A stretch of DNA of 8,055 nucleotides from CAZISM01 sp964541895 (GTDB taxonomy: Bacteria; Zhuqueibacterota; Zhuqueibacteria; Residuimicrobiales; Residuimicrobiaceae). Position 1 is the first letter of the stretch. Every line of letters starts with the position of its first letter. The stretch spans positions 1-8,055 of the forward strand of contig CAZISM010000190.1 in assembly GCA_964541895.1 (NCBI GenBank), given 5' to 3'. The position numbers and the translations under genes were made by a program. This document shows, in pieces, positions 6,529-8,055 of the stretch. The notes beneath the pieces are model-generated. The model saw only the letters and a program-made list of their open reading frames with translations. It did no database searches and was not told the DNA's origin.

Positions 6529-6759
6529 CTATTCAAGAATTTCCAGAGTCGCATGTTTGCCGCCTTTCCTGGAGACGGCGCTGAGCAAGACGCGAATCGC
6601 GTGCGCGGTCCGGCCGTTTTTGCCGATAATTTTTCCCATATCGGGCTGAGCGACACGGAGTTCGTATACTACGGTGGTCTCTCCAAACACCTCGGAAACT
6701 TTGACATCTTCGGGATTGTCTACCAGATGTTTGACAATATACTCGACAAACTCTTTCAT
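6529..6759 (-). CDS. khpA: KH-domain RNA-binding protein KhpA
   Basis: This 76-residue protein is a single type II KH domain of the KhpA (YlqC) family, a small cytoplasmic RNA-binding protein that in Gram-positive bacteria pairs with KhpB and affects cell size and sRNA/mRNA binding. The RNA-contacting G-K-I-I-G-K-N-G-R loop is at residues 42-50 (GxxG as G46-K-N-G49), followed by the helix T-A-H-A-I-R-V-L. The V-E-Y-I-V-K-H-L-V-D-N-P-E start is typical of the family, and length is normal. ATG 6757-6759 has a strong AAGGGGAG ribosome site five bases upstream. Usually khpA lies between rpsP and rimM/trmD; here neither neighbour is present and the gene has its own promoter (6854-6882) and terminator (6443-6480), so it appears to be monocistronic. 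Confidence 0.93.
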   Translation of the reverse strand: MKEFVEYIVKHLVDNPEDVKVSEVFGETTVVYELRVAQPDMGKIIGKNGRTAHAIRVLLSAVSRKGGKHATLEILE

Positions 6760-6853
6760 CAGTGCTCCCCTTCCGTTAGTGATAGGTGCCCTCCGGCAGC
6801 ACTTTTGCTCTGCAATTTGCTGCTAGAATCGAAGCCTACGTAAAGACCATTGA

Positions 6854-6882
6854 AATATATTCACTTATCAATACAATGTCAA
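6854..6882 (-). promoter_or_regulatory. Sigma-70-type promoter of khpA
   Basis: On the minus strand, TTGACA (6882-6877) and TATATT (6859-6854) are separated by 17 bases, an ideal housekeeping promoter. Transcription would begin near 6847, leaving a leader of roughly 85 bases before the khpA ATG. No CIRCE-like repeat overlaps it. Confidence 0.75.
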
Positions 6883-6911
6883 GGGAAAAATCAAAAAAAA
6901 GCAAAATTAGC

Positions 6912-6939
6912 TTGACAAATTGATAAAAAAGTGTATATT
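6912..6939 (+). promoter_or_regulatory. Sigma-70-type promoter of groESL
   Basis: TTGACA at 6912-6917 and TATATT at 6934-6939 are 16 bases apart. The predicted start of transcription, about 6946-6948, lies just before the CIRCE element, which is the usual arrangement for HrcA-controlled groE operons. A-rich sequence upstream (6884-6905) could act as an UP element. Confidence 0.8.
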
Positions 6940-6950
6940 TATATCCGTTA

Positions 6951-6977
6951 TTAGCACTCTTTTAAAGTGAGTGCTAA
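6951..6977. promoter_or_regulatory. CIRCE operator (HrcA binding site)
   Basis: TTAGCACTC (6951-6959) and GAGTGCTAA (6969-6977) form a perfect nine-base inverted repeat around a nine-base spacer, the exact CIRCE consensus. HrcA binds it and represses groESL; heat-inactivated HrcA, refolded by GroEL, sets the feedback. The hrcA gene is not in the window. Confidence 0.97.
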
Positions 6978-7021
6978 TAAAAGTGTAATTTAATAAATAG
7001 ATGAATAACAGGAGGTTGTCT

Positions 7022-7306
7022 ATGAAGATTAAACCCTTGGCGGATCGCGTAGTGGTGAAGCCGGCTGAGCAGGAAGAACAAAAACAGGGCACGATCATTA
7101 TTCCTGACACGGCCAAAGAGAAACCCATGCAGGGTGAAGTTGTGGCTGTCGGCCCGGGCAAAGTGGCTGATAGCGGCGCCAAAATCGAGATGGGTGTTAA
7201 AAAGGGCGACAAGGTGTTGTACGGCAAGTATTCCGGCACCGAAGTCACCATCGATGGTGAAGAGTATCTGATCATGCGCGAAAGCGACATTTTCGCTATC
7301 ATATAA
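7022..7306 (+). CDS. groES: Co-chaperonin GroES (Hsp10)
   Basis: The 94-residue product is GroES, the seven-subunit lid that closes the GroEL folding chamber in the cytoplasm. The start P-L-A-D-R-V-V-V-K, the mobile loop around residues 16-33 with the GroEL-contacting I-I-I-P-D, the V-V-A-V-G-P-G-K turn at 40-47, the G-D-K-V-L-Y-G-K-Y strand, and the ending S-D-I-F-A-I-I are all standard. Length is normal. ATG 7022 is chosen because GGAGG at 7011-7015 sits six bases upstream; an in-frame ATG at 7001 would place that site inside the gene. It is the first gene of the groESL operon, under the CIRCE element at 6951-6977, with groEL 30 bases downstream. Confidence 0.98.
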   Translation: MKIKPLADRVVVKPAEQEEQKQGTIIIPDTAKEKPMQGEVVAVGPGKVADSGAKIEMGVKKGDKVLYGKYSGTEVTIDGEEYLIMRESDIFAII

Positions 7307-7322
7307 TACGAATAGAATACCT

Positions 7323-7331
7323 GGAGGTTGT
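7323..7331 (+). promoter_or_regulatory. Ribosome binding site of groEL, same nine bases as before groES
   Basis: GGAGGTTGT occurs here and also at 7011-7019 before groES. The GGAGG core lies nine bases before the groEL ATG and six before the groES ATG. Both are near-perfect matches to the anti-Shine-Dalgarno sequence, fitting strong expression. Confidence 0.7.
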
Positions 7332-7336
7332 ACATT

Positions 7337-8055
<719 letters not shown>

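Overview
The window is bacterial chromosomal DNA. Genes are GC-rich, while the one long intergenic region (about 6760-7021) is AT-rich. Initiation uses Shine-Dalgarno sites of the GGAG/GGAGG type, with several TTG and GTG starts. A 100-base N run with identical 55-base flanks shows this is a draft assembly, perhaps from a metagenome. I cannot name the organism. The mix of a GALK2-type long galactokinase, a MepM-like envelope peptidase, a perfect CIRCE element and a stand-alone khpA gene would fit an uncultured FCB-like or similar Gram-negative lineage, but that is only a guess.

Layout. Positions 1-1196 (+) form a short run of co-directional genes: the C-terminal end of an RmlD-type sugar-nucleotide reductase, a single-domain DPM1-like glycosyltransferase, and a 61-residue two-helix membrane protein. 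The last two most likely start with TTG. Positions 1219-1764 (-) encode a flavin reductase-like FMN-binding protein, divergent from a GALK2-like galactokinase (1843-3258, +). A second RmlD-like reductase (3273-4160, -) converges on the galactokinase and is divergent from a MepM/YebA-like M23 peptidase (about 4183-5690, +). The peptidase gene is broken only by the assembly gap. Next come a 72-residue five-cysteine protein of unknown function (5715-5933, -), rlmH (5982-6449, +), a hairpin terminator, khpA (6529-6759, -), and finally groES plus the first 239 codons of groEL (+).

How the genes work together. The left half is about sugars and the envelope: nucleotide-sugar reductases, a polyprenyl-phosphate sugar transferase, a sugar kinase and a murein endopeptidase. 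These are not one operon, because strands alternate. The right half is housekeeping: ribosome methylation, an RNA-binding KH protein and the GroE chaperonin. khpA and groESL are divergent and share one intergenic region. That region holds two back-to-back promoters with identical hexamers (TTGACA/TATATT), and only the groESL side carries the HrcA operator CIRCE.

No mobile element, CRISPR array, tRNA or rRNA was seen, and no stretch over 300 bases lacks a gene. I found no clear new multi-gene system. The items most worth a second look are the five-cysteine protein, the GALK2-type kinase, the small membrane protein next to the glycosyltransferase, and the repairable assembly gap.
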